The notes beneath the pieces were generated by a model. It made no database searches. It saw only the letters and a list, made by a program, of their open reading frames with translations, and was not told the origin of the DNA. A DNA stretch of 64,000 nucleotides from Chitinolyticbacter meiyuanensis (GTDB lineage Bacteria; Pseudomonadota; Gammaproteobacteria; Burkholderiales; Chitinibacteraceae). Below are positions 33,356-42,153 of this stretch, one piece after another. The stretch's first letter is position 1; every line of letters begins with the position of its first letter. The position numbers were made by a program, and so were the translations under genes. The stretch covers positions 1,741,925-1,805,924 of the forward strand of contig NZ_CP041335.1 in NCBI RefSeq assembly GCF_008033135.1. The letters run 5' to 3'.

Positions 33356-35071
33356 GTGCTGAACCCGCCGTCTCTCGATGCCTTGCTGCAACATCTGAAC
33401 GATGCCAACCGCCAATGGTGGCAGCAATGGGCAACCCAGGGAGCTGCGTCCGGCTCCGCCAGCGAACCGGCGAGCGGCCTGGCCGGCTGGTTCGAATCGC
33501 AGCCGCAATGGCTGGAAAAGCAGGCCGCGTTCTACCAGCAGCAACTGGACCTGTGGTTGGGCTTCGTTGGCGCAAAGCCGCCACAGAAGCTGATCGAGCC
33601 GGAGAAGGGCGATCGCCGCTTCAACGCGCCCGAGTGGGAGGAACCACCGTATTCCTTCATCAAGCAAAGCTATCTGCTCACCGCGCGCTGGCTGCTCGAT
33701 TCGGTGGAAACGGCGCCAGGTGATGATGCCGCCCGTGAACGGGCGTCGTTCTTCACGCGCCAGTACCTTGATGCCATCAGCCCGGCCAATTTCGCGTTGA
33801 CCAATCCTGAGGTGATGAAGCTCGCCAACGAGACCCAGGGCGCCAGCCTGCACGAAGGCGTGAAGAAGCTGCTGGCTGACGTGCAGAAGGGCAGCATCAC
33901 CCAGACTGACGAGAGCCAGTTCACTGTGGGCGAGAATCTTGCGGTGACGCCGGGTGCGGTGGTGTTCGAGAACGAGCTGTTCCAGCTGCTGCAATACACG
34001 CCGAGTACCGCCAAGGTGTTCGAGGTGCCGCTGCTGATCGTGCCGCCGTGCGTGAACAAGTACTACATCATGGATCTGCAGCCCGAGAACTCCATGGTGC
34101 GGTGGATCGTCGAGCAGGGTTACACCGCCTTCCTGGTGTCGTGGAAATCGATCACGCCGGAACTTGGCAAGCTGAACTGGGATGACTACGTCGAGCAGGG
34201 CGTGATCAAGGCTGGCGAGGTGGTGCGTGCCATCACCAAAAAGCCGCAGATGAACGTGCTGTCATTCTGCATCGGCGGCGAACTGGTGTCGACGGCGCTG
34301 CCGGTGATGCAGGATCGTGAGCTCGACTGGTTCAAGTCGGTGACGCTGATGACGGTGATGCTCGACCACACCGAGCCGGGCGACATCAAGCATTTCATCG
34401 ACTGGAACGTGATCCGTTCGCGCGAGCCGCAGATGGAGACCGGCGGCGTGATCTCCGGCAAGGAACTGGCGCGCACCTTCGCCGCGCTGCGGGCCAACGA
34501 CCTGATCTGGAATTACGTCGTCAACAACTACCTCAAGGGCAAGACACCGCCGCCGTTCGACCTGCTGTACTGGAACAACGATTCGGCCAATCTGGCGCTG
34601 CCCATGCATACGTTCTTCCTCGAGAACATGTATTTGAAGAACAACCTGGTGAAGCCGAACAGCTTCGCGCTGTGCGGTGTCGATATCGACCTCACCACCA
34701 TTGAAGTGCCGACCTATGTCTTCGCTGCGCGCGAGGACCATATCGTGCCCTGGCAGTCGGCCTACGGCACCACGCATCTGTTCCGCGGCCCGCTGCGCTT
34801 CGTGCTCGGCGCCTCCGGCCATATCGCCGGCACCATCAATCCGGTGACCACCAACAAGCGCAATTATTGGGTGAACGAGGCGCTGCCGCCGGAGGCCGAT
34901 GCGTGGTTTGCCGGCGCCGAAGCCCGACCAGGCAGCTGGTGGCAGGACTGGCATGCCTGGCTTGCGCCGCAATCGGGCAAGCAGGTGGCAGCGAAGAAGA
35001 CATTGGGCGCGGCAGGTTTCCCGGCGATCGAGCCGGCACCGGGGCGCTATGTGAAGGAACGCCTCGCCTGA
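33356..35071 (+). CDS. phaC: Polyhydroxyalkanoate synthase, class I
   Basis: A 571-residue cytoplasmic enzyme that polymerises hydroxyacyl-CoA into PHA granules. The lipase-like box is SFCIGG with Cys305 as nucleophile; most class I enzymes read GFCVGG, so the first position is Ser. The catalytic partners are Asp461 (REDHIVPW) and His489 (ASGHIAG). DLLYWNNDSANLALPMH and RNYWVNEALPPEADAWF are typical. The start is a GTG at 33356 with GGAG six bases upstream; the in-frame ATG further upstream has no ribosome binding site. A thiolase follows about 115 bases downstream, but phaB is absent from the window. Confidence 0.95.
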   Translation: MLNPPSLDALLQHLNDANRQWWQQWATQGAASGSASEPASGLAGWFESQPQWLEKQAAFYQQQLDLWLGFVGAKPPQKLIEPEKGDRRFNAPEWEEPPYSFIKQSYLLTARWLLDSVETAPGDDAARERASFFTRQYLDAISPANFALTNPEVMKLANETQGASLHEGVKKLLADVQKGSITQTDESQFTVGENLAVTPGAVVFENELFQLLQYTPSTAKVFEVPLLIVPPCVNKYYIMDLQPENSMVRWIVEQGYTAFLVSWKSITPELGKLNWDDYVEQGVIKAGEVVRAITKKPQMNVLSFCIGGELVSTALPVMQDRELDWFKSVTLMTVMLDHTEPGDIKHFIDWNVIRSREPQMETGGVISGKELARTFAALRANDLIWNYVVNNYLKGKTPPPFDLLYWNNDSANLALPMHTFFLENMYLKNNLVKPNSFALCGVDIDLTTIEVPTYVFAAREDHIVPWQSAYGTTHLFRGPLRFVLGASGHIAGTINPVTTNKRNYWVNEALPPEADAWFAGAEARPGSWWQDWHAWLAPQSGKQVAAKKTLGAAGFPAIEPAPGRYVKERLA

Positions 35072-35185
35072 CGCCCGTTCGGCGGCCGGATGGACCGTCC
35101 GTGCCGCCGAGAAAACTAAGATAAGACCGTGCCGCCAAGGCGCGGTACACCACTGGGCAAAAGCCCGATTTCGGAGAGAAAGGCA

Positions 35186-36364
35186 ATGACTGATGTGGTA
35201 ATCGTCGCCGCGCAGCGCACGGCAATCGGCAACTTCGGCGGCGCGCTCGCCAAGGTTTCGGCCCCGGAACTCGGCGCCATCGTGATCAAGGCCCTCCTCG
35301 ACAAGACTGGCGTTGCCGGTGAAGCGGTCAGCGAAGTGATCCTTGGCAACGTGCTCACCGCCGGCCTTGGCCAGAACCCGGCCCGCCAGGCGCTGCGTCG
35401 CGCCGGCCTGCCCGATGCCGTGCCGGGCCTCACCATCAACCAAGTATGCGGCTCCGGCCTCAAGGCGGTGGCGCTTGGCGTGCAGTCCATCCTGTCCGGC
35501 GACAACGAGATCGTGATCGCCGGCGGTCAGGAAAACATGAGCGCCACGCCGCACCTCTTGAATGGCAGCCGTGATGGTTTCCGCATGGGCAATGCGCAGC
35601 TGATCGATTCCATGGTCTACGACGGCCTGACCGACGCCTACAACCAGTACCACATGGGTGTCACCGCCGAGAACATCGCCAAGAAGTACAACATCAGCCG
35701 TACCGAGCAGGATGAGCTGGCACTGGCTTCGCAGCAGAAGGCTGCAGCTGCCCAAGCTGCCGGTCGTTTTGCCGACGAGATCGTGCCGGTGACCATTCCG
35801 CAGAAGAAGGGCGACCCGCTGGTGTTCGCCGCGGACGAGTTCATCAAGACCAATGCCTCGATGGATGGTCTCGCCAAGCTGCGCCCGGCCTTCGACAAGG
35901 AAGGCAGCGTCACCGCCGGCAATGCATCGGGCATCAATGATGGCGCCGCCGCTGTGCTGCTGATGAGCGCCGACAAGGCGCGCGCGCTGGGGCTGACCCC
36001 GCTCGCCACCATCCGTGCCGCCGCTTCCGCCGGCGTCGACCCGACCATCATGGGCATGGGCCCGGTTCCGGCTACCCAGCGCGCACTGGCGCGTGCCGGC
36101 TGGACGCTGGACCAGCTTGACCTGATCGAAGCCAACGAAGCCTTCGCTGCGCAGGCCCTGGGCGTGGCACGCGAGCTGCAATGGGATTGGAACCGCGTCA
36201 ACGTCAACGGTGGTGCCATCGCGCTGGGCCACCCGATCGGTGCATCCGGCGCCCGCGTGCTGGTGACGCTGTTGCACGAGCTGCAGCGTCGCGACGCCAA
36301 GCGTGGCCTCGCCACGCTGTGCATCGGCGGTGGCATGGGCGTGGCGCTGGCCATCGAGCGCTGA
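35186..36364 (+). CDS. phaA: Acetyl-CoA acetyltransferase (thiolase), PhaA-like
   Basis: A 392-residue biosynthetic thiolase that condenses two acetyl-CoA into acetoacetyl-CoA. The acylated Cys88 is in [12 protein letters not shown]; the C-terminal [10 protein letters not shown] and [10 protein letters not shown] carry the catalytic His and second Cys. The ATG at 35186 follows GGAGAGAAAGG. It lies directly after phaC, so its likely role is supplying precursor for PHA. A general acetyl-CoA acetyltransferase (atoB) role is also possible. A terminator ends the pair. Confidence 0.93.
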   Translation: MTDVVIVAAQRTAIGNFGGALAKVSAPELGAIVIKALLDKTGVAGEAVSEVILGNVLTAGLGQNPARQALRRAGLPDAVPGLTINQVCGSGLKAVALGVQSILSGDNEIVIAGGQENMSATPHLLNGSRDGFRMGNAQLIDSMVYDGLTDAYNQYHMGVTAENIAKKYNISRTEQDELALASQQKAAAAQAAGRFADEIVPVTIPQKKGDPLVFAADEFIKTNASMDGLAKLRPAFDKEGSVTAGNASGINDGAAAVLLMSADKARALGLTPLATIRAAASAGVDPTIMGMGPVPATQRALARAGWTLDQLDLIEANEAFAAQALGVARELQWDWNRVNVNGGAIALGHPIGASGARVLVTLLHELQRRDAKRGLATLCIGGGMGVALAIER

Positions 36365-36382
36365 GCCGTCTGCCCTGATTTG

Positions 36383-36408
36383 AACGCCCTCCGACGGAGG
36401 GCGTTTTG
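36383..36408 (+). terminator. Terminator after phaC-phaA
   Basis: A 10-bp stem (36383-36392 with 36396-36405) with a 3-base loop and a T-rich tail, 18 bases after the thiolase stop codon. Confidence 0.8.
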
Positions 36409-36473
36409 TTGTGCGCGGCCGGCCCGGGCGGCCTCATGCCGCCGCACCTGCCCCTCTTTGCCCGGAGTTGCCC

Positions 36474-37304
36474 ATGTCTCCCCTTATCAACGCCGCCGAG
36501 GCGCTGCTCATCGCGGACCAACTGATCTTCATCGACTGCCGCCACAACCTGGCCGAACCCGATGCCGGGGCACGTGCCTATGCCCAAGGTCATTTGCCGG
36601 GCGCGGTATTCGCCCACCTCGATGTCGTGCTGTCCGGCCCCAAGAGCGGGCACAACGGCCGCCATCCCTTGCCGGATCCGCAGCGGTTGGCGGCCTGGCT
36701 CGGTGAACAGGGCATCGATGCGGACAGCCGTGTTGTTGCCTATGACGACGCGGGCGGGATGTTCGCCGCACGTTGCTGGTGGCTGTTGCGCTGGCTGGGC
36801 CACCGCGGGCCGGTGCAGGTGCTCGATGGCGGGATCGTCGCCTGGCAAGCCGCGGGTGGTGATCTGACGCCACAGCCGCCGCAGCGGGCTGCACATGATT
36901 ACACGCTGGCCTTGCGGGCAGAGCGGCACGTCGATGCCGCCGCGGTACTCGCCAATCTGGATACCCTCGATTTCACGCTGATCGATGCGCGCAGCGCCGA
37001 GCGCTATGCCGGTATCGGCGAGACGCTGGACCCGGTTGGCGGGCATATCCCAGGGGCGCTCAACCGCTTTTTCCAGCTCAATCTGGCGGAGGGCCGCTTC
37101 AAGCCGGCGGAGGAGTTGCGTGCCGAATGGCTGGCGCTGCTGGCAGGGCGCGAGCCAGGCGAGGTAGTGCACCAATGCGGCTCGGGCGTGACCGCTTGCC
37201 ACAACCTGCTGGCGCTGGCCGTGGCCGGGCTCGACGGTGGCAGGCTGTATCCGGGGTCGTGGAGCGAATGGTGCAGCGATCCGGATCGCTCGGTGGCGCG
37301 CTAG
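36474..37304 (+). CDS. sseA: 3-mercaptopyruvate sulfurtransferase (two rhodanese domains)
   Basis: A 276-residue protein with two rhodanese domains (about 1-135 and 150-276). The active Cys235 is in QCGSGVTACHN; CG[S/A]GVTA is the loop of 3-mercaptopyruvate sulfurtransferase, whereas thiosulfate sulfurtransferases have a Lys/Arg-rich loop. It moves sulfur from mercaptopyruvate to thiol acceptors, making persulfides and sulfide. The persulfide module lies about 5 kb upstream. The ATG at 36474 follows CCCGGAG. Terminators on both sides isolate the gene. Confidence 0.9.
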   Translation: MSPLINAAEALLIADQLIFIDCRHNLAEPDAGARAYAQGHLPGAVFAHLDVVLSGPKSGHNGRHPLPDPQRLAAWLGEQGIDADSRVVAYDDAGGMFAARCWWLLRWLGHRGPVQVLDGGIVAWQAAGGDLTPQPPQRAAHDYTLALRAERHVDAAAVLANLDTLDFTLIDARSAERYAGIGETLDPVGGHIPGALNRFFQLNLAEGRFKPAEELRAEWLALLAGREPGEVVHQCGSGVTACHNLLALAVAGLDGGRLYPGSWSEWCSDPDRSVAR

Positions 37305-37342
37305 ATTCCGGCTGCGCTGTTCAGGCTGGATCGCGACAATGA

Positions 37343-37368
37343 AAAACCGCGCCCAAGGGCGCGGTTTT
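37343..37368. terminator. Bidirectional terminator between sseA and the PEP-CTERM gene
   Basis: A 12-bp stem (37343-37354 with 37357-37368), an A-run on the left and a T-run on the right. It serves the convergent sulfurtransferase and PEP-CTERM genes. The very short formal loop means that the closing pairs open in practice. Confidence 0.85.
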
Positions 37369-37387
37369 CCGTTGCAGCGGCGGCGAA

Positions 37388-37897
37388 TTACTTCTTGCCA
37401 GCCTTGCGACGGCGAGCGATCAGGGCGGCGAGACCGAGACCCATCAGTGCGTAGGTTTCGGGTTCCGGAACCGGGTTGGTCAGCGTGTAGCTGAAGTCAC
37501 CGGTGTACTTCTTGCCGAAGCCCAAGAGGCCGAAGGTGTAGCTGTGGCCGTTGGTGACGGTCAGGTCATCAAAGCTGTACGAGAACCCGGTCTTGCGGTT
37601 GCCGTCCTTGGTGAACCCTTCGTTGCCAGCGAACGCATCGAACACCAGCCAATCGTTGGTGTTGTGATCGAACAGACCGAACAGCAGGCTGTTCAGGTTG
37701 CCCTTGGTGGTCGGGGTGAACAGCACGTCGAGCACGGCGTTGCTGCTGGAAACGGACGACGTGAAGGTGTCGCCGTAGATCAGCAGGTTGTCCTTGTCGA
37801 AGCTCTGCGAGCCGGAGGCGATCAGCGCAGCTTGCGCGCTACCCGCTGCCAGCACCGCACCGATCACCAGACCGAGCAGAGTAGATTTAAAACGCAT
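37388..37897 (-). CDS. PEP-CTERM secreted protein
   Basis: A 169-residue protein. A signal peptide (about 1-23, ending GSAQA) leads into a beta-rich, Asn/Ser/Thr-rich body and ends in the PEP-CTERM sorting signal VPEPETYALMGLGLAALIAR followed by a basic tail. Exosortase (EpsH/XrtA) cuts this signal and delivers the protein to the surface or exopolysaccharide. The body (about 24-140) matches no enzyme family I recognise; FxDxB-type PEP-CTERM proteins look like this. The ATG at 37895-37897 follows AAGGAG. The gene stands alone with a terminator; no exosortase gene lies in this window. Confidence 0.9.
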   Translation of the reverse strand: MRFKSTLLGLVIGAVLAAGSAQAALIASGSQSFDKDNLLIYGDTFTSSVSSSNAVLDVLFTPTTKGNLNSLLFGLFDHNTNDWLVFDAFAGNEGFTKDGNRKTGFSYSFDDLTVTNGHSYTFGLLGFGKKYTGDFSYTLTNPVPEPETYALMGLGLAALIARRRKAGKK

Positions 37898-38194
37898 GGG
37901 ACACTCCTTGTATTATGAATTTCTAATTAATTGAACATTAAAGACACAGAAAGTCACTCTGTGCCAGCCGGATGCTAACGCGTCTTTGATGACGAGACAA
38001 TTTCAAAGGAAGAGAAAACGACGATCGCGCTAAATCGCTGATAAATAGCGGTTTCGTGGTGAAAACGCAGCAGATGCTGCAGCGCGCAATGTGAATATTC
38101 AGCGCTCGGCCCTACAGACGCTGAAAGTAAGGAAAAGCCGAATAAACGGCGGGGCCATGTGTTAGCCGACCGGCTGGCGGCCGGGCCGGCATGC
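37898..38194. other. AT-rich upstream region of the PEP-CTERM gene
   Basis: About 300 bases, markedly AT-rich at 37915-38130. It contains an inverted repeat CACAGA-N7-TCTGTG near 37945-37965 upstream of the PEP-CTERM gene. A TGGCAC element there is not paired with a proper -12 box, so I do not call a sigma-54 promoter. No gene seen. Confidence 0.5.
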
Positions 38195-41100
38195 TCAGCG
38201 GCGAGTGAGCTCCGCCCAAGCCTTGTCGAGGCGCTTGAGCGAGATGGGATAGGGAGTGCGCAGCTCCTGTGCAAACAGCGAAATGCGCAGCTCCTCGATC
38301 ATCCAGCGGAACGGCAGCAGGGGCGCGGTGTCACGTCCTTCGCGCTGCCAGCGCGCCAGCTCGTCCTGCCAGCGCTGCCACAATGCGGCGACTTCGCCGC
38401 CGCGCTGAGTATCACGCGCCGGATTCTGCACCCGCTTGTCCAGTCGTACCCGCATCGCCTTCAGGTAGACCGGCAGCCGTGGCAGTTGCTCCCAATCGGT
38501 GGCGGCAAGGAAACCATTCATTACCAGCTGGGACAGCTGGGCCTTGAGCTCGTGCTGCAAGGGGCCGGGCTTGGCCAGGAGTTGGGTGATCGGCGTGTAT
38601 TCGGCCACGACTTCGGAGAGTGCACGGACCACGGCGTCGCGCACGCTCGGCAATCGTACCTTGGCGCGGCTCTTCTGTTCGTCGAACGCCTTCTTCTTGC
38701 GCGGCAGCTCATCGTCGCCGATGAAAGCACGGTTGCAGATGGCAGTGACGATATCGTCCATCAGCATGTCGGCGTTGCCGAGCGTCCGTAGCTGGATCGC
38801 CAATTGCTGGAAGTTCGGCACCGACTTTTCCAGCTGCTTCACGTGATCCTTGAGCTCGATGCGCAGTAGCCGCACCACGCCGGCCCGATGCGCCTCGTTC
38901 GCCGCATGCGCGGTATCGAACAGGCGGATCGCGCAGGCCTCGCCTTCGTCGACCAGGGCCGGATAGCCGGTGAGCTTGCGGCCCTGACGCTTGATGGTCA
39001 GCTGCTCCGGCAGGTCGCCGAAATCCCAGGCGGTGATGCCATCGCGCTCGATGCCGCCATCGTCGGCCTCGTCACGGAAGGTCAACTGGGCTGCTTCACC
39101 CAATTGGGCACGGATGGCGATCAGGTCACGCCCGCTGGCAAGCTCCTGGCCACCATCATCGATCACGCGGTAGTTCATCTTCAGGTGCAGCGGCAGCTCG
39201 CTGTCGTCGAGCTCGTCGGCACTTACCGGCTGGCCGACGCCACGGGTGATGGCTTGCGCCAGTTGTGGCAGTAGCGGGGCCTCGCGGTCGGCGCGTTCCA
39301 GCTCGGTCAGCATGCGGGTGGCGAACTCGGGCACCGGCACGCACAGGCGGCGGATCGCCTTGGGCAATGCTTTGACCAGCAGCGTGATCTTTTCGCGCAG
39401 CATGCCGGGCACCAGCCAGTCGAACACCGCGTGGTTCACCCGATTGAGCTGATGCAGCGGCAGCGTGATGGTCACGCCGTCGAGCGGATGGCCGGGTTCG
39501 AAGCGATAGGCCAGCGGCAATTTCGCCTCGGCCAGCCGGAAGAACGGCGGAAACTGCTCCTCGGTGACGCGACTGCCCGAATGGCTCATCACATAGTCGC
39601 GCGACAGGAACAGCAACTGTGGCTGCGCCTGCTCGGCCTTCTTGCGCCAGGCCTCGAAGCCGGCACCATTCACCACGTCGGCTGGAATCAGCGCGTCGAA
39701 GAAGGCGAAGAGTGCTTCTTCGTCGACCACGATGTCCTGGCGTCGTGCCTTGTGTTCCAGCTCCTCGATTTCCAGCAGCAATTCGAGGTTGTGATCGAAG
39801 AACTTGGCGCTGCTCTTGTAGTTGAACTTGACCAGCGCCTCGCGGATGAAGAGCGCGCGCGCCTCGGTCGGATTGATCTTGCCGTAGTGCACGCGTCGCC
39901 GGTTAACGATGGGCAGCCCGTATAGCGTGACGCGCTCGCTCGCTACCACCTGTGCGCTGTCCTTCTCCCAGTGCGGATCGAAATACTGTTTCTTCACCAA
40001 GTGCTCGGCTAGCCGCTCGACCCATTCGGGCTCGATCGCGGCGACCACGCGGCCGTAGAGCTTGCTGGTCTCGACGATTTCGCCCGCGACGATCCACTTC
40101 GGCCGTGCCTTCTTCAGGCCCGAGCCGGGGAAGATGTTGAACTTGATGGCCCGTGCGCCGAGGTATTCGTCGTTCTCCGGCTGCTTCATCCCCAAGTTGC
40201 CCAACAGGCCGGTGAGCAGCGCCTTGTGGATTTGCTCGTAGGTGCCAGCCGCGCTACCGGGCTTCCACTCCAGATCGTCGACGATATCGGTGAGCTGGCG
40301 ATGCAGGTCGCGCCATTCACGCAGCCGCAGGTAAGAGAGGAAGTGCTCGTGGCACAGGTTCACCAGCTGGCGGTTGGAGCTGTTGCCGGCGAGCGCCTCC
40401 TCAAAGAAGGCCCATAGGTGCAGGTAGGAAAGGAAATCCGATTTTTCATCGGTGAAGCGCGCATGCGCCCGGCTGGCGGCGTCGCGCGCCTCGAACGGGC
40501 GTTCACGCGGGTCCTGCACCGACAGGCCAGCGGCGATGATGAGGATCTCCTTGAGGCAGCCATTGTCGTGCCCGGCCAGCAGCATGCGGCCCAGGCGCGG
40601 ATCGACCGGCAATCGCGCCAGTTGCGAGCCGGTGCGGGTGAGTTCGTCGTTGTCGTCGACGGCACCGAGTTCGCGCAACTGGGCGTAGCCATCGGCGATC
40701 AGCCGGCTCGATGGTGCCTCGATGAAGGGAAAGGCGTCGACCCGGCCGAGCTTGAGCGCGGCCATCCGCAGGATGACGGCGGCGAGGCTGGAGCGGATGA
40801 TCTCGGGGTCGGTGAAGGCCGGGCGGTTGTTGAAATCGTCCTCGTCGTACAGCCGCACGCACACGCCGGCGGACACCCGGCCACAGCGGCCGGCCCTCTG
40901 GCGGGCGCTCGCCTGGCTGATCTTCTCCACCAGCAACTGCTCGACCTTGGCGCGCGGACTGTAGCGATTGATACGCGCTTGGCCGCCGTCGATCACGTAG
41001 CGGATGCCTGGCACGGTAAGCGAGGTTTCGGCGACGTTGGTGGCGAGCACCACGCGACGGCCATTGCTCTGGCGGAAAATGCGCTGCTGGTCCTCGTTTG

Positions 41101-42085
41101 ATAGCCGCGCAAACAGCGGGATCACCTCGGCATCCCGCAGCTTGGCCTTGCGAAATTCCTCGGCGGTTTCGCGGATCTCGCGCTCGCCGGGCAGGAACAC
41201 CAGCACGTCACCGGGGCCATCGTGGCGCCACAGGTGCTCGGTTTCGCGCACGATCGCTTCTTCCATCTCGATCTCGGCATCATCCTCGTCGCCACTGCGG
41301 ATCGGCGCATAGCGTACTTCCACCGGATAGGTGCGCCCGGAGACTTCCAGTACGGGTGCGCCGTCGAAGTGTTTGGAGAAGCGTTCGGCATCGATGGTGG
41401 CCGAGGTGACGATCACCTTGAGGTCTGGCCGGCGTGGCAGCAGCTGCTTCAGGTAGCCCAGCAGGAAATCGATGTTCAGGCTGCGCTCGTGTGCCTCGTC
41501 GACGATGATGGTGTCGTAATTGGCGAGATAGCGGTCCGATAGCGTCTCGGCGAGTAGGATGCCGTCCGTCATCAGCTTGATGTAGCTGTCGCCGCTGGAT
41601 TTTTCGGTGAAGCGCACCTTGTAGCCAACCAGCTGGCCAAGCTCGCTCTTCAGCTCCTGTGCAATGCGGCTGGCCACTGAACGGGCTGCCAGGCGCCGTG
41701 GCTGGGTGTGGCCGATCAGGCCGGTTACGCCCCGGCCGAGTTCGAGGCAGATCTTGGGTAGCTGCGTGGTCTTGCCGGAGCCGGTCTCGCCACAAATGAT
41801 CACCACCTGATTGGCCGCAATGGCGGCGGCGATTTCGTCGCGCTTCTGGTTGACCGGCAGGGTGTCGTCGAATTCAGGGCGGGGCAGCCGTTCGCGGCGG
41901 CGGGCGATGCTGGCGACGGCTGCATCGAGTTCTGTTTGTAGTTCGTTCGCCATGCGATCCGAGGGCTTGCCTTGTACCAGCCGTTCGGCCAGCGTGCGCA
42001 GCTTGCGTTCCAGTGCCCAGCGTTGGCGGGCGGGCGCGAGGTCGAGCTGTTGTTGCAGATAGGCGAGCGTGGGAGTCTGGGTCAT
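38195..42085 (-). CDS. hrpA: ATP-dependent RNA helicase HrpA
   Basis: A 1296-residue DEAH-box helicase, the full length expected for HrpA. Walker A is GETGSGKT (99-106), DEAH box DEAHERS (196-202), motif III SATIDAE and motif VI QRAGRCGRV. The C-terminal half contains the helicase-associated and OB-fold regions and the DUF3418 extension typical of HrpA. It unwinds RNA-containing structures and rescues stalled ribosomes in E. coli. The ATG at 42083-42085 has only a weak ribosome binding site. The upstream PAS gene ends with its own terminator. Confidence 0.95.
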   Translation of the reverse strand: MTQTPTLAYLQQQLDLAPARQRWALERKLRTLAERLVQGKPSDRMANELQTELDAAVASIARRRERLPRPEFDDTLPVNQKRDEIAAAIAANQVVIICGETGSGKTTQLPKICLELGRGVTGLIGHTQPRRLAARSVASRIAQELKSELGQLVGYKVRFTEKSSGDSYIKLMTDGILLAETLSDRYLANYDTIIVDEAHERSLNIDFLLGYLKQLLPRRPDLKVIVTSATIDAERFSKHFDGAPVLEVSGRTYPVEVRYAPIRSGDEDDAEIEMEEAIVRETEHLWRHDGPGDVLVFLPGEREIRETAEEFRKAKLRDAEVIPLFARLSNEDQQRIFRQSNGRRVVLATNVAETSLTVPGIRYVIDGGQARINRYSPRAKVEQLLVEKISQASARQRAGRCGRVSAGVCVRLYDEDDFNNRPAFTDPEIIRSSLAAVILRMAALKLGRVDAFPFIEAPSSRLIADGYAQLRELGAVDDNDELTRTGSQLARLPVDPRLGRMLLAGHDNGCLKEILIIAAGLSVQDPRERPFEARDAASRAHARFTDEKSDFLSYLHLWAFFEEALAGNSSNRQLVNLCHEHFLSYLRLREWRDLHRQLTDIVDDLEWKPGSAAGTYEQIHKALLTGLLGNLGMKQPENDEYLGARAIKFNIFPGSGLKKARPKWIVAGEIVETSKLYGRVVAAIEPEWVERLAEHLVKKQYFDPHWEKDSAQVVASERVTLYGLPIVNRRRVHYGKINPTEARALFIREALVKFNYKSSAKFFDHNLELLLEIEELEHKARRQDIVVDEEALFAFFDALIPADVVNGAGFEAWRKKAEQAQPQLLFLSRDYVMSHSGSRVTEEQFPPFFRLAEAKLPLAYRFEPGHPLDGVTITLPLHQLNRVNHAVFDWLVPGMLREKITLLVKALPKAIRRLCVPVPEFATRMLTELERADREAPLLPQLAQAITRGVGQPVSADELDDSELPLHLKMNYRVIDDGGQELASGRDLIAIRAQLGEAAQLTFRDEADDGGIERDGITAWDFGDLPEQLTIKRQGRKLTGYPALVDEGEACAIRLFDTAHAANEAHRAGVVRLLRIELKDHVKQLEKSVPNFQQLAIQLRTLGNADMLMDDIVTAICNRAFIGDDELPRKKKAFDEQKSRAKVRLPSVRDAVVRALSEVVAEYTPITQLLAKPGPLQHELKAQLSQLVMNGFLAATDWEQLPRLPVYLKAMRVRLDKRVQNPARDTQRGGEVAALWQRWQDELARWQREGRDTAPLLPFRWMIEELRISLFAQELRTPYPISLKRLDKAWAELTRR

Positions 42086-42102
42086 CGAGCTGTGCAGAAT
42101 GG

Positions 42103-42123
42103 AAAACGGCCGCGAGGCGGCCG
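42103..42123 (-). terminator. Terminator of the PAS protein gene
   Basis: On the minus strand a 7-bp stem (107-113 with 117-123 in 42.1 kb numbering), a 3-base loop and TTTTCC follow the PAS gene stop codon by about 30 bases. It sits between that gene and hrpA. Confidence 0.7.
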
Positions 42124-42153
42124 GATTCTAACATGGCGGGGAGGCGGGCTTGC

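Noticed and set aside
34262..36277. A 671-codon minus-strand open frame opposite phaC and the thiolase
   Set aside because: It contradicts two strongly conserved plus-strand enzymes and reads as Arg/His/Gln-rich low-complexity sequence.
37937..37975. Possible sigma-54 promoter upstream of the PEP-CTERM gene
   Set aside because: A TGGCAC element is present, but the -12 GC element is not at the required distance.
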